In this document: positions 9,233 through 18,792 of the stretch, piece after piece
Position numbering within the stretch: the stretch's first letter is position 1
How the letters are laid out: each line of letters starts with the position of its first letter
NCBI GenBank assembly: GCA_012034765.1
Contig: JAAUOU010000023.1
Coordinates: 1-45,059 of the forward strand
Reading direction: 5' to 3'
From: Pleurocapsaceae cyanobacterium CSU_1_1
Lineage (GTDB): Bacteria > Cyanobacteriota > Cyanobacteriia > Cyanobacteriales > Xenococcaceae
DNA length: 45,059 nucleotides
The notes under the pieces: generated by a model
The model's input: the letters and a program-made list of their open reading frames with translations, nothing else
What the model was told of the DNA's origin: nothing
The model's database searches: none
Position numbers and translations under genes: made by a program

Positions 9233-9678
9233 CAAGAGAGTTGGCGAGGTGGTTGCAGATTTGTCCTAGAGGCAAATTTGAGGAAAGTCCGGACTCCCGA
9301 AAGACCATACTTGCTGGATAATTCCCAGTGCGAGCGATCGCGAGGATAGTGCCACAGAAAAATACCGCCTTTTCATTAAACATTGAACATTAAACATTAA
9401 ACAGCAACCACTGAGAAATGCTAAATGATAAATGCTAAATGAAATTGGTAAGGGTGCAAAGGTGCGGTAAGAGCGCACCAGCAGTATCGAGAGGTACTGG
9501 CTCGGTAAACCCCAGTAGGGAGCAAGGTCGAAGGGATTAGGGTTGGTCTTTTTCCCATCCCGACCAAGGAGAACCGCATGAGGTGTTTGGTAACAAGCAT
9601 CCTAGATAGATAACTACCCTCAGATTATAAATCACGATAATCTGAGAACAGAATCCGGCTTACGTTTCAACTCTCTTG
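9233..9678 (+). ncRNA. rnpB: RNase P RNA
   Basis: Catalytic RNA of ribonuclease P, which matures tRNA 5' ends. The ends are set by a perfect 11-bp P1 helix, CAAGAGAGTTG (9233-9243) with CAACTCTCTTG (9668-9678). Conserved core elements are GAGGAAAGTCCGG (about 9280-9293), ACAGAAA near 9354, GGTAAACCCC (about 9504), and CAGAATCCGGCTTA near the 3' end. The length of about 446 nt suits the cyanobacterial type A RNA. The region around 9371-9443, where P12 is expected, is extended by heptamer repeats. The two short open frames on the opposite strand here are not genes. rnc starts 23 bp downstream. Confidence 0.96.
9375..9443 (+). repeat. Paired heptamer repeat arrays (STRR) inside rnpB
   Basis: Four tandem heptamers, ATTAAAC, ATTGAAC, ATTAAAC and ATTAAAC, occupy 9375-9402. 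Four more, AAATGCT, AAATGAT, AAATGCT and AAATGAA, occupy 9416-9443. Opposing arms pair through a CATT/AATG core in each unit, with small internal loops, so the arrays would fold into one long irregular hairpin. Heptamer STRRs in rnpB are known from other cyanobacteria. Confidence 0.85.
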
Positions 9679-9701
9679 CTCTCTTTTATTTTCCCTGCTT
9701 C

Positions 9702-10424
9702 ATGTTTGAAGATCTCAGAAGACAAAAACAACTACAGACCCTAATTCAGAAGCTAGGATTGTCCGCTACTGCACCAATTGACTGGACTTTGCTCGATTTA
9801 GCTTTGACTCATCCCAGTGTGTCTCGTACCCATAACTACGAACAGCTTGAGTTTGTGGGGGATTCGGTCGTGCGTTTAATTGCTGCCGAATTATTGTTAG
9901 AGGTTTATCCTCAAGAACCAGTGGGGGAGTTTGCTGCGGTTCGTTCTATCTTAGTCAGCGATCGCGTTTTGGCTGAGTTAGCCGAAAGTTATGGTATGGA
10001 ACCTTATCTTTTGATTGGGACTAATGCCACAGGTAATCCTACAGGCAGACAATCTTGGTTAGCAGATGCTTTTGAAGCTGTCTTAGGAGCGCTGTATCTA
10101 AGTACTCACAATATGGATCTGATTCGTCCTTGGTTAGACAGAGCTTTACAAAACAAGGCGGTGGAGGTAATGAATGACCCTGCTCGTTTTAATTATAAAG
10201 ATGCTCTCCAAGAATGGACTCAGGGAAAACATAAGACTTTACCAGAATATAAGGTAACAGAAAATAAGCAGCTAGATTCAGCTTTAAAGCTGGGTAGTAA
10301 TAGATCTTCTTGGCACGACCAGCGTTTTGTAGCAGAAGTTTGGTTTCAAGGTAAGTTATTGGGGAAAGGTTATGGCAGATCAAAAAAAGCTTCAGAACAA
10401 GCTGCTGCCAAGGAAGCTTTTTAG
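9702..10424 (+). CDS. rnc: Ribonuclease III
   Basis: Double-strand-specific endoribonuclease for rRNA and mRNA processing, 240 residues. The signature NYEQLEFVGDSV is at 45-56 with catalytic acidic residues E50 and D54. The second acidic pair is D121/E124 in ADAFEAVLGALY. A double-stranded RNA-binding domain spans about 165-240 (YKDALQEWTQG, then GYGRSKKASEQAAAKEAF). The ATG lies 23 bp after the end of rnpB, so expression could come from rnpB read-through or a local promoter. The stop directly follows a T5 run; one extra T would add about ten residues (LAIKDRDN). The short C-terminus may therefore be another undercall, though families vary here. Confidence 0.95.
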   Translation: MFEDLRRQKQLQTLIQKLGLSATAPIDWTLLDLALTHPSVSRTHNYEQLEFVGDSVVRLIAAELLLEVYPQEPVGEFAAVRSILVSDRVLAELAESYGMEPYLLIGTNATGNPTGRQSWLADAFEAVLGALYLSTHNMDLIRPWLDRALQNKAVEVMNDPARFNYKDALQEWTQGKHKTLPEYKVTENKQLDSALKLGSNRSSWHDQRFVAEVWFQGKLLGKGYGRSKKASEQAAAKEAF

Positions 10425-10455
10425 CAATAAAAGATAGGGATAATTAAAACGCTTG

Positions 10456-10478
10456 GCGTTCAGCTATAAGCTGAACGC
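10456..10478. terminator. Perfect hairpin between convergent rnc and rnj
   Basis: A 10-bp perfect stem, GCGTTCAGCT (10456-10465) and AGCTGAACGC (10469-10478), with a 3-nt loop. It is flanked by a short outer TTGGC/GCCAA match. It lies between the ends of two convergent genes, so it may end transcription from both sides. No clear U-run follows, so it could instead be a small dispersed palindromic repeat. Confidence 0.5.
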
Positions 10479-10634
10479 TGTCAGCCAATTATAGAAATTA
10501 AACATTACCTTTGCCAAGCGGATTTAGGATTAGATCATTTTAACTAAAAAAAAGCGTCACCTCTTACTAAAAGATAGACAACGCTCTAAATATACAAAAT
10601 ATACAAACATTTTTTGCTTAGGCTAAAACCGAGC

Positions 10635-12440
10635 TTATTTGTGGCTAGAGATTACAGGTGCAGGAGTTGAGCTAGTCGTGCTAATGGCACTAGAACGTTT
10701 TCTTCTTCTGGCTGTTCTGGCTTTAGCAGGCTGCTTTTCAGGAATTTGCATCATAAATACCACTAAAGGACGACTCTTTAATTCTCGCTTGAGTAAACGC
10801 TGTAAACCACCTTCGATTTCTAAACGTACTCCCGTCCAGTCCACTTCAATTTCACCGTCTTTGGTTTCACTAAAATCATCCCAGCGATCGCTTAAAATTC
10901 TTTCGACAGTTCTATTTACCAACTGTTGCAGTAGAGATTGTTCGATCGAAGTTACTACTCCTCGTAGATGTAAAGCAGGAGCAGCAACGAGTTGTCCTGA
11001 CCAGTCGATCGCAGCAGCAACGGTAATTACCCCATCTTCGGCAAGCTGCTGTCTTTCTTTCATGACGTTATCTTGAACGATACCTGCGCGGTCTACTAGT
11101 TCAATCCCCGAAGGAACTTCACCATTAACGCCAATGCTATCTTCGGTTAATTCAATGACGTTGCCGTTTTTGATAATGACAATGTTTTCTTTAGGAATGC
11201 CCATTGCTTGAGCCATGCCTGAATGCTCTACCAACATTCTGTGTTCACCGTGAACGGGAATAAAGAACTTTGGTCTGGTTAAATTGAGCATGAGCTTATG
11301 GTCTTCTCGCGCACCATGACCAGAAACGTGAATTCCTTCTTTTCGTCCATAGACTACTTTTGCTCCCTGCATCATCAAGCGGTCAATGGTATTAACTACG
11401 CCGATAGTGTTGCCAGGAATGGGGTTGGCGGAAAAGATGATCGTGTCTCCTTCTCTGACTCTAATTTGTCGATGCTCCCCTTTAGAAATACGGGTCATCG
11501 CTGCTAATTCTTCTCCCTGCGAACCAGTACAGAGAATTAAAACTTTCTCGTCAGGTAAACGACCAACTGAACGCAAGGGTTCAAAAATATCGTCACGACA
11601 CTGAATATATCCAAGTTTCCGCGCATGGGCAATCACATTGAGCATCGAACGTCCGACAACTGCAACCTTGCGCCCATGTTTACGAGCTAGGTCTAAGACC
11701 ATGTTAACCCGATGCACCGAAGAGGAGAAGGTTGTTACCATAACCCGTCCCTCTGCTGCACTAAAGATGCGATCTAGGTTGGGATATACTGAACGCTCTG
11801 AAGGAGTATGTCCTGGGACTTCTGCGTTGGTAGAATCGCTCAGTAAACACAGTACGCCATTTGCTCCATGCTCGGCTAGCTTTTGAATGTCGAAGTGTTC
11901 GCCATCTACAGGAGTATGGTCAAACTTAAAATCTCCTGAATGGATGATTGTGCCAATCGGTGTATGAATGGCAACGGTAAAGCTATCGGCAATAGAGTGG
12001 GTATTGCGGATATATTCAGCGCGAAAATACTGACCAATCTGGACGATATCTCTGGGGAGAACGCTTTTCAACGTAGTGCGATCGCTAACTCCCGCTTCTT
12101 CTAATTTATCGCTCAACAGAGACATTGCTAGTCGAGGGCCATAAATTACGGGGATATCAAACTGCTTGAGGTGATAAGCAATACCGCCAATATGATCTTC
12201 ATGACCGTGGGTCACAATCATGCCCTTGATCCGCTGAGAATTTTCTCTCAAGTAAGTCATATCGGGCAAAACGATGTTAATGCCGTGCATTTGATCTGAA
12301 GGGAAACCTAATCCTGCATCCAGGAGAATTATTTCGTCTTCGTATTCAAAAACACAGGTGTTTTTGCCTATTTCATGTAGTCCACCCAAGGGGATAATTT
12401 TGACAGTAGATTTTTTGCTTTTTTTTACGACTTTGCTCAT
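10635..12440 (-). CDS. rnj: Ribonuclease J
   Basis: Metallo-beta-lactamase/beta-CASP nuclease (5'-3' exo- and endoribonuclease) of mRNA turnover, 601 residues. The zinc motif HGHEDH is at 78-83, with later motifs SGDFKFD, LLSDSTNAE and the beta-CASP blocks CTGSQGE and SANPIPGN, plus HVSGHG and PVHGEHRML. The C-terminus is a basic Lys/Arg and Ser/Thr tail (RTARRRKRSSA) that looks disordered, as in cyanobacterial RNase J. The ATG is at 12440. The gene lies downstream of dapA on the same strand, separated by 275 bp. Together with rnpB and rnc this gives three RNA-processing loci within about 3.2 kb. Confidence 0.95.
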   Translation of the reverse strand: MSKVVKKSKKSTVKIIPLGGLHEIGKNTCVFEYEDEIILLDAGLGFPSDQMHGINIVLPDMTYLRENSQRIKGMIVTHGHEDHIGGIAYHLKQFDIPVIYGPRLAMSLLSDKLEEAGVSDRTTLKSVLPRDIVQIGQYFRAEYIRNTHSIADSFTVAIHTPIGTIIHSGDFKFDHTPVDGEHFDIQKLAEHGANGVLCLLSDSTNAEVPGHTPSERSVYPNLDRIFSAAEGRVMVTTFSSSVHRVNMVLDLARKHGRKVAVVGRSMLNVIAHARKLGYIQCRDDIFEPLRSVGRLPDEKVLILCTGSQGEELAAMTRISKGEHRQIRVREGDTIIFSANPIPGNTIGVVNTIDRLMMQGAKVVYGRKEGIHVSGHGAREDHKLMLNLTRPKFFIPVHGEHRMLVEHSGMAQAMGIPKENIVIIKNGNVIELTEDSIGVNGEVPSGIELVDRAGIVQDNVMKERQQLAEDGVITVAAAIDWSGQLVAAPALHLRGVVTSIEQSLLQQLVNRTVERILSDRWDDFSETKDGEIEVDWTGVRLEIEGGLQRLLKRELKSRPLVVFMMQIPEKQPAKARTARRRKRSSAISTTSSTPAPVISSHK

Positions 12441-12555
12441 GTGGTTTATTTTTATGTGGTTATTCGCCTTTTATTTACTCAATAAAAACTGTAAATTCGC
12501 CTTAGAATTTCTATTGAAGAGAGTTTTCTAAGAACTGAACTATTACTTTACTTGG

Positions 12556-12619
12556 AACAATTAGCTGCTCTGATTTACTAATTGTTAACTGATGACAAGC
12601 TGCCAACAAAGGCAAGCTT
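12556..12619. other. Two stem-loops in the dapA-rnj intergenic region
   Basis: A 9-bp perfect inverted repeat, AACAATTAG (12556-12564) and CTAATTGTT (12578-12586), is followed by a second stem, AAGCTGCC and GGCAAGCTT with one bulged A (12597-12619). In the direction of transcription they lie after dapA and before rnj. They may attenuate read-through or structure the rnj leader. No U-run supports a simple terminator. Confidence 0.35.
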
Positions 12620-12715
12620 TGATATTTTTTGATCAAGACCTACTGTTGATTAGGGAATTCAAATTTTAGCTACTGATTACTAAAATAGTTAATGCTTTGG
12701 TATTGCTAGTGTTAT

Positions 12716-13606
12716 CTAAATTAAGTTTAGCTTTTGTAAAATTAACTTTAATTTTTCTAATAAATCTAATTGTAGCTCACATAATGGTGTTCGCAACTTA
12801 CCTGTTTGCCACCCCTGTAATCTCAAAGCAGTTTTGACAGGAATTGGGTTAGTGGTCATAAACAACGCTTGAAACAACGGAAATAGTTCTAGTTGAATCT
12901 TGGTTGCCCGTTGATTATCCCCATCGTTAAAAGCAGCGATCATTGACTGCATCTGTTTTCCGACTAGATGAGAAGCAACGCTAACTACTCCAGAACTACC
13001 CAGGGTCATCATTGGTAAGGTTAAAGCATCCTCTCCTGAATAAATGGCGAAATCAGTGGGAGTTAAACATCTAATTTTACAGGCTTGCTCTAAATTTCCA
13101 CTGGCTTCTTTGATCGCTACTATATTGCTTATTTGCGCTAGGTTGGCTACGGTTTCTGCCTCCAAATTACAGCTGGTTCTTCCTGGCACATTGTAAAGCA
13201 TCATTGGTAAATCTGGGCAAGCTTCGGCGATCGCTTTAAAATGTTCGTATAGTCCTGCTTGAGGTGGCTTATTGTAGTATGGGACAACCTGCAACGAACC
13301 ATCTAAGTTGAGTTTGGCTGCTTTTACTGTAGCAGCGATCGCTTCTGTTGTCGAGTTAGAACCCGTCCCTGCAATAATTTTGGCGCGATCGCCAACTGCC
13401 TGCTTGACAACTTTAAATAGCTCATACTCTTCTGACCAGCTTAGAGTTGGAGATTCTCCTGTAGTTCCACAAATTACTAAACCATCACTACCATTAGCAA
13501 CCAAATGTACCGCCAAATTTTCGGCAACTTCATAGTTAACGCTGCCATCATCAGCAAATGGGGTCACCATCGCCGTTATTACCCTGCCAAACGGTTCTTC
13601 ACGCAT
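12716..13606 (-). CDS. dapA: 4-hydroxy-tetrahydrodipicolinate synthase
   Basis: Condenses pyruvate with aspartate semialdehyde, the first committed step to diaminopimelate and lysine. It is a 296-residue TIM-barrel protein with [11 protein letters not shown] at the start and CGTTGES (47-52) for substrate carboxylate binding. PYYNKP is at 109-114, LYNVPGRT carries the catalytic Tyr138, and the Schiff-base lysine Lys166 is in VAIKEASGN. Length and motifs are complete. It follows asd by 63 bp on the same strand; the product of Asd is the substrate of DapA, so co-transcription is likely. Confidence 0.95.
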   Translation of the reverse strand: MREEPFGRVITAMVTPFADDGSVNYEVAENLAVHLVANGSDGLVICGTTGESPTLSWSEEYELFKVVKQAVGDRAKIIAGTGSNSTTEAIAATVKAAKLNLDGSLQVVPYYNKPPQAGLYEHFKAIAEACPDLPMMLYNVPGRTSCNLEAETVANLAQISNIVAIKEASGNLEQACKIRCLTPTDFAIYSGEDALTLPMMTLGSSGVVSVASHLVGKQMQSMIAAFNDGDNQRATKIQLELFPLFQALFMTTNPIPVKTALRLQGWQTGKLRTPLCELQLDLLEKLKLILQKLNLI

Positions 13607-13669
13607 TAATCTGACTCATGTTATCATTAATTTTTTTTTAAGCTGTATTTTGCCCAGCTAGCTGGTTGA

Positions 13670-14713
13670 TTAGGCACTAACTGCCGAATTGGGGATTGTT
13701 AATAAATTCTTGTGCAGCAATAACTCAGCAATTTGGATTGCATTCAAAGCTGCCCCTTTGCGAATTTGATCGCCACAAAGCCAGAGTTCCAAACCGCGAT
13801 CGCAAGAAATATCTTGGCGAATCCTGCCGACTAACACAGGATCTTTCCCTGTAGCATCAATCGGCATCGGGAAGTAATTACTTTGCCAGTCTTCTACTAG
13901 TTTGACTCCTGGTGCTGCTGCAATCAACTCCCTAGCCTGCTGGACATCAAAAGGTTGCTCAAACTCTAGATTAATTGCCTCGGAGTGCGCCCGTAATACG
14001 GGTACGCGCACACAGGTAGCTGTAATAGCAATATCTGGATCGCCAAATATTTTCCTGGTTTCGTTAACCATTTTCATTTCCTCTTCGCAATATCCCTGCT
14101 CGTTGAGAGGCGAATTATGGGGAAATAAATTAAAGGCGATCGGATAGGGTAAAACTTCAGCCTGGGGTTGCTTACCGTTTAAAATATCTTGAGCCTGAAC
14201 CATAGCTTCTGTCATTGCTCTAGCTCCTGCACCAGAAGCAGATTGATAGGTAGCGACAACTAGGCGCTTAATCCGTTGTACCTGATGTAGAGGATAAATT
14301 GCTACCCCCATCAAAATAGTAGTGCAGTTAGGATTAGCGATAATGCCTTGATGGTTAGCAGCAGCCTCGGGATTAATTTCAGGCACAATCAGAGGCACGC
14401 GCTCATCCATTCTAAAGGCGCTAGAGTTATCAATTACTACCGCTCCAGCAGCGATCGCTTGATGCGCCCATTTTTTGGAAGTAGAACCCCCCGCAGATGC
14501 CAAGACAATATCAATATCTTTAAAAGAATTCTCGCTTACTGCCTCAACGGTTATTTCTTGACCATTAAAAGCAATTTTACTCCCCGCCGAACGAGAAGAT
14601 GCCAGTAACTTAAGATTTTTTAGAGGAAACTGGCGTTCGGCAAGTAACTCTAATAGCTCCTTACCAACTGCTCCAGTCGCTCCCAAAATCGCTACATTCA
14701 CTTTTTTAGACAA
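13670..14713 (-). CDS. asd: Aspartate-semialdehyde dehydrogenase
   Basis: NADPH-dependent reduction of aspartyl phosphate to aspartate semialdehyde, the branch point to lysine, threonine and methionine. The nucleotide-binding motif GATGAVGKE is at 11-19, DNSSAFRMD at 95-103, and the catalytic cysteine Cys130 is in NPNCTT. The sequence QSASGAGA follows, and RVPVLRAHSEA carries the acid/base His. The length of 347 residues is normal. The start codon is TTG at 14713-14711, chosen because a strong Shine-Dalgarno GGAGGT lies 8 nt upstream and the product begins with the family's NVAILGATGA. It heads the asd-dapA-rnj series. Confidence 0.95.
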   Translation of the reverse strand: MSKKVNVAILGATGAVGKELLELLAERQFPLKNLKLLASSRSAGSKIAFNGQEITVEAVSENSFKDIDIVLASAGGSTSKKWAHQAIAAGAVVIDNSSAFRMDERVPLIVPEINPEAAANHQGIIANPNCTTILMGVAIYPLHQVQRIKRLVVATYQSASGAGARAMTEAMVQAQDILNGKQPQAEVLPYPIAFNLFPHNSPLNEQGYCEEEMKMVNETRKIFGDPDIAITATCVRVPVLRAHSEAINLEFEQPFDVQQARELIAAAPGVKLVEDWQSNYFPMPIDATGKDPVLVGRIRQDISCDRGLELWLCGDQIRKGAALNAIQIAELLLHKNLLTIPNSAVSA

Positions 14714-15072
14714 TTATCTTGACCTCCTTCGGGCTTATCAATTTTAGTAATTTTTAATGTTCTGGTTTCAGACAAAATTATTTTGGCTTTAATTTCAGCA
14801 GTCTAATTGCTTAATTTAACTACATCTAAAAAATAACCCGATAATTTGCTTGTCAAGAAAAGATGTAGCTCGCTCAATAGATATATTATTATGACTATTG
14901 GTTCATGGAGAAAAACTGAGGCAAATTGTTCTGGTTATTTACATTTCGATACGCAAACTATTGTTACCACAGTAATTAACTAAGTGCATTGCAAGTTTTA
15001 ACTTTAGCTTAAGTTTATCCTTACCTAGATCCAGCCTAAAATTAACCCAGTAGTTTTGAGATATTAGCATCG
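14714..15072. other. Intergenic region between divergent asd and tig
   Basis: This 359-bp AT-rich stretch must hold the promoters of asd (minus) and tig (plus). Apart from the asd ribosome binding site I see no RNA gene, strong inverted repeat or small ORF that I can support. Confidence 0.5.
14721..14730 (-). promoter_or_regulatory. Ribosome binding site for asd
   Basis: Read on the minus strand this is GAAGGAGGTC, a near-perfect anti-16S match, 8 nt before a TTG codon. It fixes the asd start at a non-ATG codon. Confidence 0.7.
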
Positions 15073-16473
15073 ATGAAAGTAACCCAGGAGAGACTTCCTG
15101 AAAGTCAAGTTGGTTTAAATATAGAAATTGCTCCAGAAGCGTCTCGAAATGCCTACGAAAAAATGGTGCAAAACCTTGCCCGTTCTAGCAATATTCCTGG
15201 GTTTCGCAAAGGAAAAGTACCTCGTCGTATCCTTTTACAAAGAATTGGCAACGATCGCATTAAAGCAGCAGCCCTCGAAGAATTAATTCAAAAATCTTTA
15301 CAAGATGCCATTGAACAGGAATCGATTAAAGCTCTTGGTCAACCCAATTTACGCTCCAATTTTGATGAACTGCTAGGACAATACAATCCAGGCGATGCGA
15401 TTAGTTTTTCTATTGCCGTAGATGTCCCTCCCAGCATAGAATTAGCTGACTACAGCAATCTCAGCGTTAAAGCAGAAGAAATAGTCTATCAGCCCGAAAA
15501 GGTTGAGGAGCTAATTAATCAGCGTCGAGAGCAAAAAGCCGATCTTGTTCCCGTAGAAGAACGTGCAGCTCAAATGGGAGATGTGGCATTCGTTGATTTC
15601 AAAGGGATTCTTCCCGAAGAAGAGAACAAGGAAATTGAAGGGGGTAGCGCCACTAACTTTCAGGTAGAAATAGCCGAAGGCAAGCTAATTCCTGGCATGG
15701 TAGAAGGCATTGTGGGTATGAAGCCTGAAGAAACTAAGGATGTGTCCGTTACCTTTCCTGAAGATTATCCCCAGGAAGATTTAGCAGGTAAACCAGCGGT
15801 CTTTAGTATTACTCTCAACGAGTTAAAAACCAAAGAATTACCTGAACTAGACGATGATTTTGCTCAAGATGTCAGCGATGATGAGTTTGACACCTTTGCA
15901 GCCTATAAAGAGTCGATCGAAAAACAGCTTGAAGAACAAGCACAAAACCAAACCAACAGTAACATCAATCAGGCGATCGCCGCTGCCCTGATGGAACAAA
16001 ATCAAATCGATCTGCCAGAATCTTTGGTACAGGAAGAAGTTACTAGCGTCTTGACTAAAACCCTGATGCAGATGCAGCAAATGGGTTTGGATGTCAGACA
16101 ATTGTTCAACTCTGATAATGTCCCTATGTTGCGAGATAATGCTCGCCCTGAAGCGATCTCCAATCTGCAAAAGTCCCTAATTCTCCAAGAAATAGCTAAA
16201 AAAGAGGGATTAGAACCTGATAATACCTCCGTCCAGACCAAAATTGCGGAAATTAGACCGCAACTGGCAGGACAAGAAGTAGATGAGGAGCGTCTACTAG
16301 AGATGGTCACAAGCGACCTACTAACTGAAAACACCTATAAGTTTTTACGCGATAAAGCTCAAATAGAGCTTGTCCCAGAAGGTTCTCTCCAAGAAGCTCC
16401 AGAAGAACAAGAACAAGATTCTGAGACGGAAATAGAAACTGTTGAAGCAGAAGTAGTTGCCGATTCTGAATAA
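15073..16473 (+). CDS. tig: Trigger factor
   Basis: Ribosome-bound chaperone and peptidyl-prolyl isomerase, 466 residues. The N-terminal ribosome-binding domain carries the signature GFRKGKVPR (about 43-51). The FKBP-type domain follows at about 160-250 (GDVAFVDFKG, then IPGMVEGIVGMKPEE). The C-terminal helical chaperone arms are followed by an acidic, Glu-rich tail ending EAEVVADSE, as in cyanobacterial trigger factors. It is upstream of clpP and clpX in the usual bacterial tig-clpP-clpX order, with a 190-bp gap before clpP that could hold a separate promoter. Confidence 0.96.
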   Translation: MKVTQERLPESQVGLNIEIAPEASRNAYEKMVQNLARSSNIPGFRKGKVPRRILLQRIGNDRIKAAALEELIQKSLQDAIEQESIKALGQPNLRSNFDELLGQYNPGDAISFSIAVDVPPSIELADYSNLSVKAEEIVYQPEKVEELINQRREQKADLVPVEERAAQMGDVAFVDFKGILPEEENKEIEGGSATNFQVEIAEGKLIPGMVEGIVGMKPEETKDVSVTFPEDYPQEDLAGKPAVFSITLNELKTKELPELDDDFAQDVSDDEFDTFAAYKESIEKQLEEQAQNQTNSNINQAIAAALMEQNQIDLPESLVQEEVTSVLTKTLMQMQQMGLDVRQLFNSDNVPMLRDNARPEAISNLQKSLILQEIAKKEGLEPDNTSVQTKIAEIRPQLAGQEVDEERLLEMVTSDLLTENTYKFLRDKAQIELVPEGSLQEAPEEQEQDSETEIETVEAEVVADSE

Positions 16474-16663
16474 CGCTTAATCAGTCAAATTGCTAAGGTC
16501 GAACTAAAAAGCAGAACTACAATTGAGTTGAAGTTGTCCTGATTTTCTTCATTAGCATTCTTGTTCAATCTCTGCTATTGATGGTTCTTAAGTTGAGTCA
16601 TAATAAATACAGAGCTTCTAACAATTAACTGTAATTGTTGAACGCCCATTACATATCAAAATA

Positions 16664-17368
16664 GTGACAAATTTTTGGCAAAAACCTATGCTAGAATCGC
16701 ATTCAGCCTATAGCTTCCTCGTTAGCAAAAACCTACCTCAAGTAAGCTCAATGCGTACAGAAGGTAATGTCATACCGATGGTGGTAGAACAGTCGGGTCT
16801 GGGGGAACGCGCCTTCGATATCTACTCTCGTCTGTTACGAGAGCGCATTATCTTTTTAGGAACACCTATTGACGATAAGGTTGCTGATTCTGTAGTTGCT
16901 CAGTTACTATACCTCGAAGCGGAAGATCCTGAAAAAGATATTCAAATTTACATAAATTCTCCTGGTGGTTCAGTCTATTCAGGTCTGGCAATGTATGACA
17001 CCATGCAGCAAATTCAACCAGATGTGGTAACAATTTGTTATGGTATTGCTGCCAGTATGGGTGCTTTCTTGTTATCTGGTGGTACTAAAGGAAAGCGGAT
17101 GGCCTTACCTAGCTCACGAATTATGATTCATCAGCCTTTAGGAGGCGCACAGGGACAGGCTACCGATATTGAAATTCAAGCTAAAGAAATTCTTTATATT
17201 AAGCAAAGACTTAATGAGCTGATTGCAGGACATACTGGTCAACCTTTTGATAAGATAGCTGCCGATACAGAAAGAGATTTCTATATGTCTTCAGAAGATG
17301 CGGTGGAATATGGCTTAATCGATAAAGTTATTACTAAATCGCCAGCGACCCTTACGCCCACTACCTAA
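16664..17368 (+). CDS. clpP: ATP-dependent Clp protease proteolytic subunit
   Basis: Serine peptidase subunit of the Clp complex. The catalytic Ser131 is in GIAASMGAF, His156 is in IMIHQPLGG, and the catalytic Asp is in the DTERDF motif (201-206). The longest frame starts at GTG 16664 (234 residues). Family members usually begin near MIPIVVEQS, so the real start may be the ATG at 16688 or the ATG at 16751. In the latter case the protein is about 205 residues. Adjacency to clpX, 22 bp downstream, suggests that this is the ClpP2-type subunit that works with ClpX in cyanobacteria. Confidence 0.95.
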   Translation: MTNFWQKPMLESHSAYSFLVSKNLPQVSSMRTEGNVIPMVVEQSGLGERAFDIYSRLLRERIIFLGTPIDDKVADSVVAQLLYLEAEDPEKDIQIYINSPGGSVYSGLAMYDTMQQIQPDVVTICYGIAASMGAFLLSGGTKGKRMALPSSRIMIHQPLGGAQGQATDIEIQAKEILYIKQRLNELIAGHTGQPFDKIAADTERDFYMSSEDAVEYGLIDKVITKSPATLTPTT

Positions 17369-17390
17369 ACTTTATTAGTCAGAGGTCTAT

Positions 17391-18733
17391 ATGTCTAAAT
17401 ACGACTCCCATCTAAAATGTTCGTTTTGCGGAAAATCTCAGGAACAGGTCAGAAAATTAATTGCTGGCCCTGGGGTATATATTTGTGACGAATGTGTGGA
17501 ACTGTGTAACGAAATTCTAGATGAGGAGTTAATTGAAGACGGGGCAATAGTCTCTTCTCCTGCTGTGCCTAGTAATGCCGAAGCAAAACCACCAAAGAAA
17601 CGTAAATCTAGAGTGGGTGGTATTGCTTTTGGCGATATCCCCAAGCCAATCGAAATTAAAAAGTGTCTTGATGAACATGTCATTGGTCAGGAAGAAGCAA
17701 AAAAAGTGCTTTCAGTAGGGGTGTACAATCACTATAAACGCCTGAGCCTAGCTAATAAAGCTAAAGACGCAGAAGATCCTGTCGAGTTGCAAAAATCTAA
17801 CGTGCTGTTAATTGGACCGACAGGCTGTGGTAAGACGCTGCTGGCGCAAACTCTGGCTAAAGTCTTACAAGTTCCCTTTGCGGTAGCTGATGCCACTACT
17901 CTTACTGAAGCAGGATATGTGGGCGAAGATGTCGAAAATATCTTACTAAGACTGTTGCAGGTAGCCGATTTAGATGTAGAAGAGGCGCAACGAGGAATTA
18001 TTTATATTGACGAGATTGATAAGATTGCCCGTAAAAGCGAAAATGCTTCGATTACTCGCGATGTTTCAGGAGAAGGGGTACAGCAAGCACTCTTAAAAAT
18101 GCTGGAAGGAACAGTGGCTAATGTACCACCCCAAGGTGGTCGCAAGCATCCTTACCAAGACTGTATTCAGATAGATACTAAAAACATCCTATTTATCTGT
18201 GGCGGTGCGTTTGTTGGTCTGGATAAGGTGGTTGAGCGTCGTCTGGGTAAAAAGTCAATTGGGTTTATCCAAAAAGGAGAGCGGTCTGGATTAAAAGAAA
18301 AGCGTACTGCTGATATTTTGCAGAAATTAGAGTTAGACGATCTAGTGAAGTTTGGGATGATTCCTGAATTTGTCGGACGAATTCCTGTTACCGCAGCCTT
18401 AGAGCCTCTGGATGAAGAAACTTTAGTCCAAATCTTGACTCAACCCCGTAATGCTATTGTCAAGCAGTACCAAAAGCTTTTGAGAATGGACAATATTGAG
18501 TTGGAATTCACCGAAGGCGCGATTAAAGCCTTAGCTAAAGAAGCTTTTCGGCGCAAGACTGGTGCAAGAGCTTTGAGAGGCATTGTTGAAGAATTGATGC
18601 TGGAAGTGATGTATGAGATTCCTTCCCGCGAAGATGTTTATCAATGTACCATCACTGAAGAATGGTAGAAAAACGTTCTACTGCGGAATTAATTGTTCAT
18701 CCTGCTTCCTATCGCAAGCCAGAATCAGCTTAG
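17391..18733 (+). CDS. clpX: Clp protease ATP-binding subunit ClpX (C-terminal frameshift)
   Basis: AAA+ unfoldase that feeds substrates to ClpP. The N-terminal zinc-binding domain has Cys10, Cys13, Cys32 and Cys35. Walker A GPTGCGKT is at 142-149, Walker B is IIYIDEIDK, followed by an ISRDV-like [16 protein letters not shown] and the sensor and IGFIQ-type regions. The continuous frame ends at 18668 as ITEEW-stop. From 18662 the -1 frame reads [14 protein letters not shown] and ends PESA at 18733, which is the normal cyanobacterial ClpX terminus. One base (probably an A in GAAGAATGG) is missing. Restored length is 447 residues; as written, 425. It follows clpP by 22 bp, with AGAGG before its ATG. 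Confidence 0.93.
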
Positions 18734-18792
18734 TTACAAGCTCACTGTGATGTGAGTTAAGTTTAGAGGTTAATGATGCTTTGGTTAACTAA

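Noticed and set aside
9192-9478. Two short minus-strand open frames
   Set aside because: They lie inside the structured RNase P RNA gene and have no family features.
10639-11886. Plus-strand open frames of 69 to 145 codons
   Set aside because: They mirror rnj on the other strand; the rnj frame has full catalytic motifs and normal length.
15847-16334. Minus-strand open frames of about 110 codons
   Set aside because: They are antisense to the C-terminal half of trigger factor and show no recognisable protein features.
18655-18668. Programmed ribosomal frameshift in clpX
   Set aside because: No slippery heptamer or downstream pseudoknot is apparent, and six other genes here show the same one-base loss.
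18740-18757. Terminator between clpX and tamB
   Set aside because: The CTCAC/GTGAG stem is only 5 bp and has no T-run.
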